From Pythium myriotylum (Eukaryota; Oomycota; Peronosporomycetes; Pythiales; Pythiaceae): 64,000 nt of DNA. A program made the position numbers and the translations under genes. Shown one piece after another: positions 7,903 through 19,100 of the stretch (positions are counted from its first letter, which is position 1; each line of letters starts with the position of its first letter). The notes under the pieces were generated by a model. It saw only the letters and a list, made by a program, of their open reading frames with translations. It searched no databases and had not been told where the DNA came from. The stretch spans positions 806,001-870,000 of the forward strand of contig JALJCQ010000015.1 in NCBI GenBank assembly GCA_023091665.1. The letters run 5' to 3'.

Positions 7903-9588
7903 TTACAAAAGGGGTAGTAAGCGCTCCAGATATGCCAGTTCCTGGTCCACTGACGCCGATGGGTACACCATCTCGTACACCGCGAGCACCTCGAGCGCAA
8001 TGGCGATGCGCGGCCCCACGTCGCCGCGGAGCCGCTCGCGCACCATCTTGCCGTCCACGCGACGCGCAGGGCGCTTGACTTCCTGGTCGCCACCTCTCTG
8101 CTGCTGCGTGAACCGCGTCGCGAGCGCGTCCAGCGCCGCAACGTACTTGCTGCGCTCTTGGCTCGGCGTCAGGTCCGTGAGCAGCGTCGCGATCGCCGGC
8201 GAGAGCACGTCGTGGAACCTCATGCTCCACAGGAACAGCTGCAAGTGGTTCTGCGCGACGTCGCGGCCGTTGAGCCCAGTCGGAAACGCCAGCATCGCCT
8301 CAAGGATGTGGGCCACGCGCTTGGCCGCCGGCTTGGGCCACTTGACGTTGTTCTTGAGCAGCTCAATGAGATCCTCACGCGGGAACGCCGCTGTCTTGGC
8401 GTTGCTGCTCGCGATGTAACGGAGAGCCGTGTCGATGATCATGGCCTCGTCCACGTCGCGTAACCAGTGGGCGTCATCGTTTGTAGTCGCCGACGTGAGG
8501 ATGGTCTCAAGACCCGGTCGGAGCGTCTCGGCGTAGCCGTGCGGCACGACGAACGGCGCGAGAATCGCCGCAGTTGACTCAATAAACGCGATCTTGTGCT
8601 TGTGCAGGGCCAACCGGGACTGCTGCAAGTGTTTTACGTGGTGGAAGCTGCGGTCGACGAGCTCTGGTGTCCACGTGAAGAGCTGCCTCAGTGCTAGGGC
8701 CTTGGCGTCGCCACTGCTGCTTGCGTCATTGCCCTCCCCTGCGTGATGGAACACAATATCCAGCAAGTTGAACTGCGCCAGTAGCTGGAAGGCGCGCGAC
8801 GGATTCGAGCCCGAGAGCATCTTCTTGACCTCGATGCCGACGCGTTCGCGACTCACCTTGCGTTTCATCGCCTCGCGAATGTCTTCGTTGCTCAAGACGG
8901 TCTCAGTGATTGCAGCATCGAGCTCAAAGCCAAACTCACACGCAAAGCGGATCACACGTAGCACGCGCAACGGGTCGTCCAGGAACGTCTGATGTGGTTC
9001 CAGCGGTGTGCGCACGATGCCATTCTTGAGGTCGTCGAGGCCTCGGCCCGTGAAGTCCTCGACCTCGCGCGTGTGGAGATTGTAGAACAGCGCATTGATC
9101 GTGATATCGCGGCGCAGCGCGTCCTCGGCGGGCGCTGCGAACGTGGCCTCAGGGATTCGGCTGTCCTCCGTGTACGCCTCGGACCGCAAGTGCACAAAGT
9201 CGACGAGGAGCCCGTCCACTTTGACCTGCGCGACCTCGAGGTGCTTGCTCTTGTCCGAGTTGGCCTTGACCACGCCGACCGAGGACATGGGCAGCTTGCG
9301 CTGGCGCTGGAACCTGGTGATGTGCGATGCAAACTGCTTCCCGTGGATGTTGTCCAGCACGATGTCGATGTCCTCGCTCTCGGCGCCGCGCAGCTTGTCG
9401 CGCACCCAGCCGCCGGCCACGCGGAGCCGCGTGCTCGGCGCGTGGAGGTGCTGGATGTAGAGCAGGAAGTCGAAGAGCGAGGCCTCGCTCGGCGTCAGCG
9501 AGATCGACGGCTTGGCGCCGCCGCTGGCCGCGCGCCGCGCGAGCAGAGGCGGCCGCGCACGCAGCACCCGCGAGCAGCTCCGCAACAT
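7903..9588 (-). CDS. CCA1: tRNA nucleotidyltransferase (CCA-adding enzyme)
   Basis: 561 residues, class II nucleotidyltransferase that adds or repairs the 3' CCA of tRNAs. Visible landmarks: RVAGGWVRDKLRG then ESEDIDIVLDN (the DxD metal-binding pair, residues ~58-80), LRRDITINALFYN, EDFTGRGLDDLKNG and DDPLRVLRVIRFACEFGF (template/neck motifs), followed by a helical C-terminal body. The N-terminus (MLRSCSRVLRARPPLLARRAA) is Arg-rich without acids, so a mitochondrial isoform is likely; later in-frame Met codons could supply a cytosolic form. Single exon. It is divergent from nothing nearby; the 200-base gap to the next gene holds a T12 run at 9706-9717. Confidence 0.94.
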   Translation of the reverse strand: MLRSCSRVLRARPPLLARRAASGGAKPSISLTPSEASLFDFLLYIQHLHAPSTRLRVAGGWVRDKLRGAESEDIDIVLDNIHGKQFASHITRFQRQRKLPMSSVGVVKANSDKSKHLEVAQVKVDGLLVDFVHLRSEAYTEDSRIPEATFAAPAEDALRRDITINALFYNLHTREVEDFTGRGLDDLKNGIVRTPLEPHQTFLDDPLRVLRVIRFACEFGFELDAAITETVLSNEDIREAMKRKVSRERVGIEVKKMLSGSNPSRAFQLLAQFNLLDIVFHHAGEGNDASSSGDAKALALRQLFTWTPELVDRSFHHVKHLQQSRLALHKHKIAFIESTAAILAPFVVPHGYAETLRPGLETILTSATTNDDAHWLRDVDEAMIIDTALRYIASSNAKTAAFPREDLIELLKNNVKWPKPAAKRVAHILEAMLAFPTGLNGRDVAQNHLQLFLWSMRFHDVLSPAIATLLTDLTPSQERSKYVAALDALATRFTQQQRGGDQEVKRPARRVDGKMVRERLRGDVGPRIAIALEVLAVYEMVYPSASVDQELAYLERLLPLL

Positions 9589-9788
9589 CTTGCCACTGGA
9601 TATGCGGCCACCTCACATCCCAATCAACAAACAGAGCTCTGATTGGAGGAAAAGCGAAAACCTTAATTGGATTAGAATTGGTTTGGGATCTGGGACCAGT
9701 TTGGATTTTTTTTTTTTGCGTCTGGCAGTGCTGTATCAGCATGATCACGCGTGTGGAGCTAAGCGAGTGACTGGCTTGGATTTGGTCG

Positions 9789-11633
9789 TCAGCTCTTGTG
9801 CCTCAACCACTCAAATCGAAAGGAATAGTCCGCGCCTACGTGTAACTCTTGTTAGTCCTGGTCTCAATGGCCTCAAGCACAACGCGATTCTGCGTACCAA
9901 AGTGGTCGATTGAGCACTGCATGACGTAGATTACCCAGATTACGAGCTTCGATTGGACGCTCGACTGCCGGCTCTCGAGCACGAATGCTAACTGGTGGAG
10001 AATAGAAAACCGGAGCTTCCACCAGAGCACGGCAGCAATCATGATGAGCGACAGAAACTCTAGTGACGCGTAGAGCATCACATTCCTCAGGGTAGGCACC
10101 AAGTCTTCGTGGCGAAGGTTTTTCAGAAACGGATAGTATTGGTGGTTTGGATGACTCAGGAGGATGCTAACCAGAACATCTAGAAACAATCAAACCGATT
10201 AGAAAACCATCAAAGTGGGAGCAAGCTGGAACTAACGTACTATAGACGACCGGCATAACCACCTCAACATACTCGACCAGTACGACAAATTCGGTAATGA
10301 ACAATAGCTGCTGGGTTGCGCGAACGAGCACTCCTCGTTCGATAACAGTTAGAGTGGCGAGATCCTGTGGAATCATCCCTGGTGAATGGGGAACAGGAGT
10401 GGGAACCACAGCCGTCGCACTGAGCCCAACAGAATCACCCGGATGGAATGTGTCGACAAACGTAGGTCCATCGATAACTGGATGCGGCGTAGTGGAAGCT
10501 ACCTCAACTTTGTTTGCGAAGAAACTCTCAACGCTTTTGCGAAGACTCGAAAGCAAACCTATGCGAGACCTCTTTCCGCGTGTTCGAAGCCGTTTCTCAC
10601 GACGCGCTTGAACTGCCAAGTGCGGCTCGACCTCGACAATCCGACTTGCTAGCTCAACTAAATGGACCAATGCTCGCTTTGGTATCGGTTCTTGTGACTC
10701 AGTCCGGCGCCTTGCATTATCCAATTTCGTCGACACAGGATGCAATTCTTTAAGCACCTTACCAATGTCATGATACGAGAGCCACGACTGGACAGAGTCG
10801 ACGGCCATCAGCACAAACACGGTACGGGTTGATGTGGCACTTTGCATGCAGAACGAGACATACAATGCGTGGAAAATATCGATATTGAACACCACAGCCT
10901 CTGGTTTTCCGTCGTCCCAATCCAGAATAGCATGCGATATCCAATTCTTGGTCACAATCTTTATCGCTGGGAGAAGCAATACAAACGCTGTTTGGTGACC
11001 TGGAGTGAGTCGCACAAACGCGTAGTTGTATAGTGGATAGATTAGGGTGATTGCAATCTGACAACCACACACGATTAAGTATCGTAGAGTATTTCGCAGT
11101 AGGAGCTTACTGCGGCGATACTCATTCCATTTCACAATCGCAAGGCTGGCCATGAGTGTGAAGAACCATGGCAGAGTTCCAACAACGAGACCGAAGGGAA
11201 TCGGGTAACCAATCACCAGCGCCAACATAATTGTGAGGATGATGGTGACGGCCGAGACGGTACATGTGAGGATTATCATCGCGCCAAGTGAAAGCGTCAT
11301 GCCTCGAATATGTTTGCGAAACTGCTCTAGAGTGGAAGCGGTCATCACGAGCGTGGAGATAAATGTGCGCATCCACAAGTTGGGACTGCCTGCCACACCT
11401 GCGCTGATGGATTCGAGTGGAGCCAGATCGATAAGTACAACACACACGATGCAAGGAAGTGGGGTCAGCAAGCAGACCCCAAACACGCGAAGCTTGCTGG
11501 TGACGGAGTGGTAGTTTTCAATCTCCCTCAGATGCACTGTCGAATATTGGCCTTGGAGCTCGACCTGCGCTGACACCCAACACCGAGTGCCCAATACAAT
11601 CACATGTCGAACTACGGCATCCATAGGGCTCAT
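9789..11633 (-). CDS. Family A multi-pass membrane protein, copy 1 (intact)
   Basis: Exons 11633-10241, 10179-9898 and 9835-9789; introns of 61 nt (10180-10240) and 62 nt (9836-9897), both GTACGY...TAG. Spliced product 573 residues with roughly ten hydrophobic segments. Family landmarks: VELQGQYS near the N-terminus, IGYPIPFGLVVGTLPWFF, LIYPLYNYAFVRLTP, IKIVTKNWISHA, then KPEAVVFNIDIFHALYVS, a variable Ser/Pro-rich loop, LLFITEFVVLVEYVEVVMP, and in exon 2 SLEFLSLIMIAAVLWWKL followed by QLAFVLE. The second intron must be removed to reach the family C-terminus ADYSFRFEWL. I do not recognise the family and assign no function; copies recur at 26.4, 28.3, 35.4 and 46.6 kb. ATG at 11633 or 11624 could start translation. 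Confidence 0.8.
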
Positions 11634-11783
11634 CGCTCCGACCAACACAACACCAATGTATCGTGCGTGCTGATCCGTTCGTTGGGAGAAAAAACAATTT
11701 GGAGAGTACTATTTGTGGCTTGTTGCTTCATCCATGTCAATGGGACACCCGGAGCCAGCTGAACGAGAAACTAAAATCTGCGC

Positions 11784-12300
11784 CTACAAGAGGATATGAT
11801 CTGAGAAATCACTTATTGGATTTGCCAACTGATTTCGCACCAACCGAAGTGGATGAGGGACGTCTGGCCGACGAAGACAACCCACATCACGAGTTTTTGA
11901 CTGGACCATCGCGAACTGGTTCTCCAACACGAAGATATTTGCGTGAGAATCGTGTAGCTTCCGCCGAAACAATAGACAAAACACAGAGAAGGAGACCCAT
12001 TTCAAAAACGCGAACACAGAAACAATCTCAAAGGTACGAGAAACTTGGTCTTCAGTCATCGTGGAAATCATTCTGTAGTATGCTCGGTTGGGCAAGTCTA
12101 TCATTTCGATCAAGCATCCGTCTACAAATATCGCGGTATTAGCCCTCACCGAAACGGAATGATTTGCAACGCGAATTCATTGTGAATAATGGGCATCATC
12201 ACCCCTGTGTAGTCGACGAGGAGCACCAGTTCTGTAAAGAAGAACATTTGGAGTGTTTCCTGTACAAGTCGCACCTGCTCATTCCTGTTCAGCTTTGTTA
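11784..12300 (-). pseudogene. Decayed family A copy (fragment)
   Basis: Reading the minus strand from ~12300, one sees VRLVQETLQMFFFTELVLLVDYTGVMMPIIHNEF, here quoted in two parts: FFFTELVLLVDYTGVMMP aligns with the family block LLFIIEFIVLVEYTEVIMP. After an intron-like gap, exon-2-like sequence follows (DLPNRAYY, FAFLKWVSF, ANIFVLENQF). The intron donor that is GTGAG or GTACG in intact copies reads ATGAA at about 12182, while the acceptor TTTGTAG (ending at 12122) survives. The first two thirds of the gene are not recognisable. Weakly open minus-strand frames up to ~12905 may be remains of the variable loop, but I cannot align them. Confidence 0.7.
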
Positions 12301-13106
12301 TCGGTAGACATGGCCCCTTCTCCACTTGAATACCTTCCTATTGATCGATCACTGAGGGGGCTCGTTTGTGGGATTGGTTTGTCACTATCGGTGGCGCTTC
12401 GTTGACGACCCGGATGGTGCTCTCTGAAGAGACTGAGCATTTAGTCTTCGCTGCCGTCACTCAATACAATTGTTCGAATTGGAAAAAATATGCCAGACGT
12501 TCCCAGTGTTGGCTTGACTGGGATCTCCAGACTGTCTTTTCCGTGACAGGAACAATGCTTGTTGTTCCGAGTTGATAGAGATGGATCACGTTTGTTGAGA
12601 TCCTGCGCTGATACTGATGCCAGGGGATGTTCGATTTGACGTGTCGGATCATTCCCCAGCATTGCCACAGCTGCGTTGATATCATCCCTCTCATGCGTTG
12701 TGGCGAATAGTGATTCCAGTCCGCCCTGTACCTGCAATCTTAGTCAATATCTCCTTTAGCTCATTCAAAGTATCGTTTGCATCTCGAGCTGAAAAATCAT
12801 ATACTCGGCCATACGTCGCGAACAAGCCGAGCAAAGGACCAATTGTCGCCCTCGATAGTCTTAACAAGACAAAGGCCAGCGGTGAATGACAGCTTGATGG
12901 CTTCAAATAGCACCAACACAGTTCCTATCCGTGCTCTGCGGGGAGTCCAAGCTTGCATAGGGTTTTGGGATGCAGTGGGGTTCTGGCCCTCTAAGAGCTA
13001 TCTTCCACCAGAGGTCCGATAGAAGTTCAACTTTGAGCCTGAGCCGACCTAATTGAGTCCAAGACAAATGTTGGAACGGGGTGACTGTTCGACACAGTGA
13101 CCAAGA
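12301..13106. other. Stretch without an assignable gene
   Basis: About 800 bases between the decayed family A fragment and the TIR gene. Only short frames under 100 codons are present and none aligns convincingly to a neighbour. The part near 13000-13106 must contain the TIR gene promoter. I see no RNA gene or repeat. Confidence 0.4.
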
Positions 13107-15284
13107 ATGGGCAGTGCAGCGTCGACGAGCGACGGTGATGCTTGTCTCGAGACAATTCTTGTGTGCCACTCGAAACAAGAAAGCAAAGTTCGTGACCTTC
13201 TCGTCTCGGCACTCGACGAGGACCAGGCGACAGCACGAGATGTCGTTGTCGTGACCGAATCGTTCCCTCGAGACCTCCAGACACGAGCCGACATTCTTGG
13301 GTCCTGTCAACGAGCCGTCGTTGGGGTGGACCCAAACTTCCAGACCTCTGCGGTGCTCATTGACTCGCTGTCGTTCCTCAAGGACACGAGGAAGCAGGTT
13401 GTAGCCGGTCCACTCACTTTCTTCTCGCGACCAAGTGGCGCCGTTGGGGCGATCTGCACAGCATTCGGGACGTGGAATCCCAGACTCTTTGAAAGCATTG
13501 CACAGCTCAAGGTCCAGTCCAAGCTTTTGCAGCTGTCAGAGATGGCGGAAGTGACTAGACGCAGTCGGACATCGGAAGAGATGGACGAGATTGAACGTGG
13601 TGACAAAACGCTGGTTGAAGAGGCGAGTAGCGTTAGAAGCGGTGATAGCCGACCCCACCTGTTAATTGTTCATTCCGGCGACAGCGGTCATCGTATCGCG
13701 CGCGAGTTCGACGGCATCGAGTCTCAAGGTATTCGACTTGCAGGCTCGTCGTCTCTCAGCTCGGGGGACGTTGTCAGTGATATCAAGACAGTAGCAGCTT
13801 CACGCGTGATAGCCTTCGTGATTACGGCTGGTTGCGTGGACGACACGAACTATCGACGACTCTTCGAGGCAGCTCTGCGTTGGAAGAAACCTATCTTGCC
13901 GATCAACGCCGGGATTCGTTTGAGCGGATGGTTGCAAATGGCTATGGCAGGTCGGCTTTGGTACCAAGTAGACATCGACCACATGGACTATATCCGACTC
14001 CCGTACTCACAAGTGCCCAACTGTCCGTGTAAGCTCTCCGACTCGTGTCTAGCGACAGACTTCCTCATGTGTGCCAACGGCATTCTCACTTCAACGGCTC
14101 AGCCAGGAGTGCTAGAGGCATCTTTGGTAGCTACGAGAGAACAAGCTATGCTTGAATTGGTGCGAGACAAAGCCGTAGTCAACGGGATGGATCCTCAAGA
14201 GCTTGAGCAGCTCTTTGTCCAAGTCACCGAGCAAGTTCAAGCCATCGAACACTGTGGCAAGCCCATCACGGATTTGGAAGCTCTGGGTATCCCAACGACC
14301 ATTGAAGCTATCGAGGCCCAGAGGGAACTGTCAGCTCTGCCGTTTCCACCTGCGAACGAGTTGCTCCCGGAGAAACCCGAGCTGGAACTGCATCACCAGC
14401 ACTATCAAGTGACGCGACTGACTTTCGAGCCGCCACCGTCGGTTCTGGACGCCAACGGGATGCCGCTGCCGAACCTCCAGCTCGACGCTATGTTCTCGTA
14501 TCAATGGGGAAGCCAAGACGTCGTGCTCGACGTCCATCAGCAAGGCCGCGTCTCCAACTGCCGAGCGTGGTTCGACGTCTTCGGCCACATGCAAGGCAAC
14601 GTCAACTCGGCCATGGCGGCCGCCGTCGAGAACGTCGCGTGCGTCGTCGTCTTTCTCACGCAAAAGTACATCGAGTCGATCAATTGCCAGCTCGAGTTCC
14701 AGTACGCCGCGCGCTGCCGCAAGCCCTTCATTCTCGTGCTGCTCGCCGACATCTCGCAGCTCTCCCTGCCGTCCTGGATGACCGACGTCGTCGGCGCCGA
14801 CTTCAGCGTGTACCCGACCCGCGTCCGCGCGGCGCCTGGCGACGACCGCGTGCTCGCGCTCGACTACAGCGCCGACCGCGTCCACGGCGTGCCGCTGACG
14901 AGCGTTCTCTTCGGCGCCATCCGCGAGCTCGCGGCGCGCCGCCACCGAGCGCCGCTGGCCGTGGCGCACGACGCGAGCCTGCTTCTGTACGCGACGACGA
15001 GCGCCGTGCGCCACGCACTGGCTCGCGCGGAGGAGCGCGCCGACGACGCGACGCCGTGCTCGCGATGCGGCGCGCTCTTCCGCGCGTCCGTGGCGTCCTC
15101 GCTGCCGGGCTGTCGCAAGCACGCGGCGTACTACATGGGCGGCTCGCTGCTGGCCGGGCGCTGGGTCTGCTGCCAGGAGACGCGCGCCGACGGCCCGGGC
15201 TGCCAGCCGGCGAACCACCTCCACGCGCCTCGCGTCTGGACGTGCGATCCGTCGTTCGGCACCCATACATGGCAGCCCGAGTGA
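13107..15284 (+). CDS. Triple TIR-like protein with C-terminal Cys/His module
   Basis: 725 residues, one exon. Residues ~460-570 form a good TIR-like domain: DAMFSYQWGSQ, NCRAWFDVFGHMQGNVNSAMAAAVE, VVVFLTQKYIESINCQLEF. The S-x-N-C-x-x-E pattern places Glu530 at the position of the NAD-cleaving glutamate of SARM1-type TIRs. Two upstream alpha/beta segments (residues ~13-125, TILVCHSKQESKVRDLL; ~180-290, HLLIVHSGDSGHRIAREF ... FEAALRWKKPILPI) look like further, degenerate TIR folds without that Glu. Residues ~651-713 hold C-x2-CG, GCRKHAAYYMGG, GRWVCCQE and GCQPANHLHAP, a probable zinc-binding fold. MGSAAS at the N-terminus fits N-myristoylation. Function is not known; NADase signalling or scaffolding are inferences. 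Confidence 0.78.
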   Translation: MGSAASTSDGDACLETILVCHSKQESKVRDLLVSALDEDQATARDVVVVTESFPRDLQTRADILGSCQRAVVGVDPNFQTSAVLIDSLSFLKDTRKQVVAGPLTFFSRPSGAVGAICTAFGTWNPRLFESIAQLKVQSKLLQLSEMAEVTRRSRTSEEMDEIERGDKTLVEEASSVRSGDSRPHLLIVHSGDSGHRIAREFDGIESQGIRLAGSSSLSSGDVVSDIKTVAASRVIAFVITAGCVDDTNYRRLFEAALRWKKPILPINAGIRLSGWLQMAMAGRLWYQVDIDHMDYIRLPYSQVPNCPCKLSDSCLATDFLMCANGILTSTAQPGVLEASLVATREQAMLELVRDKAVVNGMDPQELEQLFVQVTEQVQAIEHCGKPITDLEALGIPTTIEAIEAQRELSALPFPPANELLPEKPELELHHQHYQVTRLTFEPPPSVLDANGMPLPNLQLDAMFSYQWGSQDVVLDVHQQGRVSNCRAWFDVFGHMQGNVNSAMAAAVENVACVVVFLTQKYIESINCQLEFQYAARCRKPFILVLLADISQLSLPSWMTDVVGADFSVYPTRVRAAPGDDRVLALDYSADRVHGVPLTSVLFGAIRELAARRHRAPLAVAHDASLLLYATTSAVRHALARAEERADDATPCSRCGALFRASVASSLPGCRKHAAYYMGGSLLAGRWVCCQETRADGPGCQPANHLHAPRVWTCDPSFGTHTWQPE

Positions 15285-16166
15285 CGTGGGAGACAATTCA
15301 AATCTAATAAATTGTCGCAATTAAAAAATTGGCGAAGATGGCTACAATAATCGACGATCTTAATACAGTACATGGGTTGTCCGGTTGATTCCCGGCCGGG
15401 TGCATTGCACACGGAGGGGCGATCGTTGAGGCGGTCTTATCGGGACCCACAAATCTGAGCGGGAGGGGTTCCTACGCCAGAGAGACACAGAAAGATAGAA
15501 AGAAAGAGCTGGAGGGGGCTTACGACCACCAGAGGGCGGTGGTCGTAACCTTGTTGATCTGCTTCCCATTCCGATCCTGCCGCGAATCGAATCGGAATGG
15601 GAAGCAAATCAACCGACTCGGCCGTGGGTGAATGGATGAATGCAGCAGTTCAACGTGCCAGCGGGTTACACGGAGAACGTACCCCTCGCGCTGCTCTGGA
15701 AGACAGATCCCTCGATCCTCAGCCCTTTTTTTCGGAACAGGTTTCTGGGCAACCACACGACGTGGATAAAGAGCCAGCTGCGGGCCGCGCGTAAAACATC
15801 TCGTCTAATTTGATACCCGCTCTTTTTCTACCAGAGCATGACCGCATCCTCCCTGTGTAATAACCTCTTGAATTTAATACTCGTGACCTCTGATTCGCAG
15901 GAAGCCAGTCGCAATGTGACGACTCGTCAGCGGGTCCGCGGGTTGGCATCCCACGCTGGCGCTGACAACGTTGGACCCCACACCAACAAACGCCAACGCG
16001 CCGACGCCAACAGAGGCCGAGCGTTTCCCACATTCCATCTGGCGCCATCACCCACCAGCTGGCGCCACTCGCGGCAATCCGGTGTGTAGAGTCGCGCGGG
16101 TTACGCCGCGCGTACCCCGTCTTGCGCGCCGCGTCCTCATACTGGCTCTGGCCACGCTCCCGACCG
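15285..16166. other. Intergenic region between TIR gene and subtilase
   Basis: About 880 bases without a supportable gene. It carries two strong adjacent hairpins (listed separately) and a purine-rich stretch at 15480-15520. Frames here are short and not family-like. I looked for tRNA or other RNA promoter boxes and found none that hold up. Confidence 0.45.
15520..15613. repeat. Two adjacent inverted repeats (hairpins)
   Basis: First hairpin: arms 15520-15530 and 15538-15548 (TTACGACCACC / GGTGGTCGTAA), perfect 11 bp with a 7-base loop. Second hairpin: arms 15553-15575 and 15591-15613, 22 of 23 positions paired, 15-base loop, core GCTTCCCATTCCGAT. They are separated by only four bases. No transposase is nearby. 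They could be a structured 3' end of the TIR transcript, a small foldback element, or a regulatory structure. Confidence 0.75.
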
Positions 16167-19100
16167 ATGCCCATGGCCTCGACGCTGGTCGCGCTCGCGC
16201 TCGCGCTGGGCGCCGGCGCCGCGGCGGCCGCGGTCGTCGACTCGACGGGCCTGCAGTTCGTGTCGCCCGAGGCCTTCTGCCGCTTCCACTGCAGCGCGCA
16301 CCACGTCGCCCAGGCCTACCGCCACCTGCAGCAGGCGCCGGCGTCCGAGTGCCTCGAGCACCGATGCGGAGAGCTCGCGCGCCGCCTGAGCGACGTGCAG
16401 TCCTACTCGTTCCCCATGGCCACGGGCAGCGGCGTCGGCGAGGTGCTCGCGTCGGCCGACGCCGGCGTCGCCGACCAGGCCTCGCTCAAGGGCTACAACC
16501 TCAACGACGGCAAGAACGTCGAGACCATCAGCTTCGTGAGCTGCCAGTCCATGGCCGGCGCCGTGGCCGCGCGCCAGGGCGTCTCGCTCACGCTCGGCGA
16601 CGCGTCGGCGAACGCCTTTGCGGGCTTCCACGACGCCTTCTTCCAGGCCTACGACGCCATGGTCAGCAGCGCCGACGCCACCTACGACGCCTGCAAGCTC
16701 CAGTTCGTGCAGGACCAGTTGCTTGACAACTACACGGCGCCTTCCACGGCCTCGTCGAAAGACGACGAGACCAAGATCAAGCCCATGCTCGTGCGCCTCG
16801 CCAAGCAGGACAAGGAGATCCAGTGCCTCGACAAGGTCCGCGACATCTGGACCCACGAGGACGAGAGCTTCACGCCGTTTCTCACGCGCAGCGACCAAGG
16901 CAACGCCAACGCGACCGTTCTCTTGCTGCACATGCCCAAGGACTCGGCCGAGCGCGTGGCCGACCTTGACTGTATCGCGAGCGTCGTGCAACTGCCCGCC
17001 GTGCTCAAGCTCACGCCGTTCGCTCGTGCTTCGCTCACGCTCGCGCGTTCCGGCATCACTACGGGTGGACCTTCGCTCGATATTCGACTCGTGAAGGGAT
17101 CCAGCGCTGCTGAAGTCACGGCACGTCTTCAGAGCCAGATCAAGGCCGCCATTGGCATCGAAAACGCCATCACTTACAACACGCAGCAAGTCAACACGCG
17201 TGGCATCGTGCTTCAGACTTTGAACGACTACAAGGCCTGGACCAAGGCTCTTGCAGTGATCCTGGAAGATGACGCGGTCGAGTGGGTTGATCTGAAGACA
17301 TCGATCTCCACGGGCGCGCTGGCCCCTGGGGCCTCATTCGAGCAGCGACTCATGGAAAAAGGCATGTTCCAAGGTGCCCGGAATCTTCGCACAGACCAAG
17401 GCCGTCGACTGGACGACTACGTTCAAGATCTCGTCGGAGTCACCGAAGTCCGTGCTCAGAACATCACAGGAACGGATGTCGTTGTCGCAGTCACAGATAC
17501 AGGCCTCTACCTCTACCACGACCAGTTTTACCAGGATAACCTTGATATCTTCAGCGTGACGGTCCCCAAAGCCCGGAAGGTCATTCGTTACCAGCCCTTC
17601 GCGAACAACCACGACGAGTCGGAACAAACCACCTGCGGCCACGGCACCCACGTGTCCGGTATTCTTGCGGGTAGCTCCTACTCCGGATTGTACAAAGATC
17701 TTGGTATCGCCCACAGTGCCCGCATCGCGTTCTTGGACATCGGCATGCAGCCAGCCTCTTGCGCCAACCAACCAGGCTGTGTTCCAGAGCTAGCGACACC
17801 GCTCTTGGTTGATGAACTTATGTCGGAGCAGTACAAGGCTGGAGCTCGCATTTACTCCTTCTCGTGGGGAACCAGTGGCAACGACTACAACTCGCAGGCT
17901 CGTGACATTGACGATTACGTGTACAACCACCCAGACGTTCTGGTCATTGTGGCTGCTGGAAACAGCGGCGACAAGGGAGCGTACAGCATCAGTGCCCCCT
18001 CTGGTGCGAAGAATGTCATCTCTGTCGGAGCCTCACTCAACGATGCTGCATCGTTTGTCAAGACCCCGTGCTCGAGTGTGTTGAACAAGCAAACGATTGC
18101 GTCGTTCTCTTCGTATGGACCAGCTCTCGACGGACGATTGAAGCCAGATCTTGTGGCTCCCGGCATGGTCATTGAATCGGCCCAGTCTGAAGCCCCCGGA
18201 TCGACTGTCAAGTCGTCTTCGCTGTGTTCTTTGCAGGGAACATCCCAAGCCACCCCCGTCGTGGCTGGTATGGCTGTGCTTTTACTAGAGTGGTTGCGTG
18301 ACGGTTGGTGGAAACATGGTGTCAAGGATGCCGCCTACGGGATGAAGACGATTCCGGCTGCTCTGCTCAAGGCCCTGATCATCCACAGCGGAGAGAAGCT
18401 TAGCCGCCGTCTCGTGGCCCCGCGCAACGGTGTCACGTCGTGTGTAGCGATGGAGAGCGCGGCTCTTCCGCTGACATCCTACCCTGATTTCAACCAGGGT
18501 TACGGCAAGCCGACTATGGCGAATCTCGTTTCATTTAAGGATGATGTCGGTGCTGGTGTCTACTTCTTCCCCAACTCGACCGAGGGCTCGGAGCCGCGTG
18601 TCACGGAGGGGCAGTCGGCTAAGTTTACCTTCATGCTCACCGATGGTGCCAACCTACGTGTGACTCTCGTGTGGACGGACCCTGCTGGATCGGTTGGTGG
18701 TAAGATGGCGCTCCAGAACGATCTCGACTTGAGTGTTCGCGTCCCCAACACAGACCAAGTGTTCTACCCTCTCTCGGGCAATGGCACTCGCGATGCGCTG
18801 AACAACGTCGAGATGGTCGAGGTTTCCTACTCTCAGATCGTCAAGGCAATGAAGGCGCAGGATTCGAGCTTCGATGGCTCGAAGGGAGTGACCGTCGAGG
18901 CTGTGGTCTACGGGTACAGTGTGAAGTCTGGTGCACGCACGGGCCAGCCGTTTGCTCTGGTGGCTTCCTCGTCTCCTTCGTCAGTGGAGACCACCATTGC
19001 GTCCGTCGGATCTGACTCGTCGTCGTTCTGGCAGCCGTGGATGACCGTCGGCATCATCGTTGGCGGCACGTTGATGGTGCTCTTCCTGATCGCAGTGGTG

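Noticed and set aside
14331..15320. 329-codon minus-strand frame
   Set aside because: Antisense to the TIR gene; composition is Arg/Val/Glu shadow of GC3-biased codons.
15370..15400. GGTTGATTCCC resembling a tRNA B box
   Set aside because: It lacks the conserved C of GGTTCRA, and no A box, anticodon arm or acceptor pairing could be found around it.
16137..17189. 350-codon minus-strand frame
   Set aside because: Antisense to the subtilase N-terminal half, which has a signal peptide and family continuity.
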